A model generated the notes under the pieces. That model saw only the letters and a program-made list of their open reading frames with translations. It made no database searches and was not told the origin of the DNA. The position numbers were made by a program, and so were the translations under genes. 12,466 nt of DNA from Oscillospiraceae bacterium (GTDB lineage Bacteria > Bacillota > Clostridia > Oscillospirales > Ruminococcaceae): NCBI GenBank assembly GCA_017828835.1, contig JAGAEK010000087.1, positions 1 to 12,466 of the forward strand. Direction: 5' to 3'. Of this stretch, positions 11,604 through 12,466 are shown piece by piece. Positions within the stretch are counted from its first letter, which is position 1; the number at the start of each line of letters is the position of its first letter.

Positions 11604-12466
11604 TTATTTTTCTTCCGTCTCTTTCTCAACTTCGGAAAGTAAATCGTTCTTGATATTCCAAAGCTTCTGAGACAGATCGACATAATAACTGTGCGGACGC
11701 TCAAAACGCTTTACCTCGTCCCAAAGCTTATCGACCTGGTCTTTGCAGTATTTTTTTATATCTTCAAGCTCCGGCATTTTATAAACGCATTTTCCTTTTT
11801 CAAATATCGGTTCAAGCATTCTGACAGCCTTTATATTTTCAAATGTCTTTCTCTTCCACGTCGCGATCGGATCGAATATCGTTATCTTTTTCGTATCGTC
11901 GACCTCTTCGTCGTACAACGTTACGTAATCAGCCATCGCCTGACCCGTTTCACGGTTATAAAATCTGTAAAACGTTTTGAAATCCGGATTCGTTATCTTT
12001 TCTATCGACTCGCTTACCTTGATCTTCGGTATATATTTTCCGTCTTTTCCGAGTATCGCGGTCAATTTATATACTCCTCCGAATACCGGATCGCTTTTTG
12101 ACGTAATAAGATTTTCTCCGACTCCGAACAGATCGAGTTTCGCTCCCTGCAGCAGCAGATCTCGGATTATTATTTCATCCAACGAATTCGACGCGACTAT
12201 TTTAACGTAGTCAAATCCCGCTTCGTCAAGCATCTTTCTCGCTTTTTTAGAAAGGTAAGCCAGGTCTCCGCTGTCTATCCTTATCCCCTTCGGCTTATGG
12301 CCGTTCGGTAAAAGCACCTCGTTGAAAACCCTTATCGCGTTCGGTATCCCCGACTTTACAACGTTATAGGTGTCGACCAAAAGAGTGCACTCATCGGGAT
12401 ATATCTCGGCATATTTTTTGAACGCTTCGTATTCGCTGTCAAACATCTGTACCCAGCTGTGCGCCA
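11604..12466 (-). CDS. pncB: Nicotinate phosphoribosyltransferase, 5' end outside window
   Basis: The C-terminal part of NAPRTase, which joins nicotinate to PRPP (with ATP) to form nicotinate mononucleotide for NAD salvage. The frame runs off the right edge: the codons before the first ATG (12446) read A-H-S-W-V-Q, the conserved 'AHSWVQ' of the family, so that ATG is internal. Other family motifs are 'LLVDTYNVVKSGIPNAI', 'GIRIDSGDLAYLS', 'VASNSLDE' and 'DLFGVGENLITS' (phosphate-binding region). 286 residues are present out of the usual 480 or so. The C-terminal part includes 'FERPHSYYVDLS', usual in the bacterial branch. It ends TAA and is followed 43 bases later by the amidohydrolase gene. 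Confidence 0.95.
   Translation of the reverse strand, partial: AHSWVQMFDSEYEAFKKYAEIYPDECTLLVDTYNVVKSGIPNAIRVFNEVLLPNGHKPKGIRIDSGDLAYLSKKARKMLDEAGFDYVKIVASNSLDEIIIRDLLLQGAKLDLFGVGENLITSKSDPVFGGVYKLTAILGKDGKYIPKIKVSESIEKITNPDFKTFYRFYNRETGQAMADYVTLYDEEVDDTKKITIFDPIATWKRKTFENIKAVRMLEPIFEKGKCVYKMPELEDIKKYCKDQVDKLWDEVKRFERPHSYYVDLSQKLWNIKNDLLSEVEKETEEK

Overview
The window reads as a chromosomal segment from an anaerobic, probably gut- or rumen-type Clostridia (Bacillota). The indications are strong purine-rich Shine-Dalgarno sites, near-consensus SigA promoters, a Firmicutes-type rRNA leader, an Rrf2 regulator beside cysteine synthase genes, a GH127 glycosidase, a lipoprotein serpin and a lysine riboswitch. 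Genus-level assignment is not possible from the sequence alone. No phage, insertion sequence, CRISPR or tRNA was seen.

Layout. (1) 1-400: a leftward rRNA-type promoter and leader whose rRNA gene would lie off the left edge, and a divergent promoter for a small Cys-rich DUF3795-like gene. That gene is split by one in-frame TAG (715-717), and its C-terminal part continues intact to 852. (2) 864-3400: the leftward sulfur operon metY-cysK, closed by a bidirectional terminator shared with the DUF3795 gene. Its 5' leader has a consensus promoter, an operator-like inverted repeat, a 20-codon upstream ORF ending Tyr-Cys, and an inverted repeat overlapping those last codons. (3) 3357-3887: a monocistronic Rrf2-family regulator with four clustered cysteines; its promoter shares a 12-mer with the metY promoter. 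(4) 3927-4771: a zinc-ribbon membrane protein of unknown function, divergent from (5) 4804-6840, a GH127-type beta-L-arabinofuranosidase. (6) 6921-8421: a leftward serpin lipoprotein convergent with the glycosidase; the two share a 16-bp terminator stem. (7) 8589-10680: a lysine riboswitch with an attenuator terminator, then an NhaC-superfamily transporter (LysW-type, predicted lysine uptake) carrying an unusual DnaJ-like zinc-finger module near its N terminus. (8) 10691-12466: a leftward pair, a partial nicotinate phosphoribosyltransferase (5' end outside the window) and an amidohydrolase.

How the parts work together. MetY and CysK use sulfide to make homocysteine and cysteine. The adjacent Rrf2 protein, with shared promoter elements, looks like their local repressor (CymR/IscR-like), and the upstream ORF may add a cysteine-sensing layer. 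The lysine riboswitch should switch off the transporter when lysine is plentiful. The remaining genes look like independent single-gene transcription units, several in convergent pairs sharing bidirectional terminators.

The observations most worth a second look are the metY upstream ORF with its overlapping hairpin, the zinc-finger/NhaC fusion under a lysine riboswitch, the in-frame TAG in the DUF3795 gene, and the Gly/Glu-rich reactive loop of the serpin.
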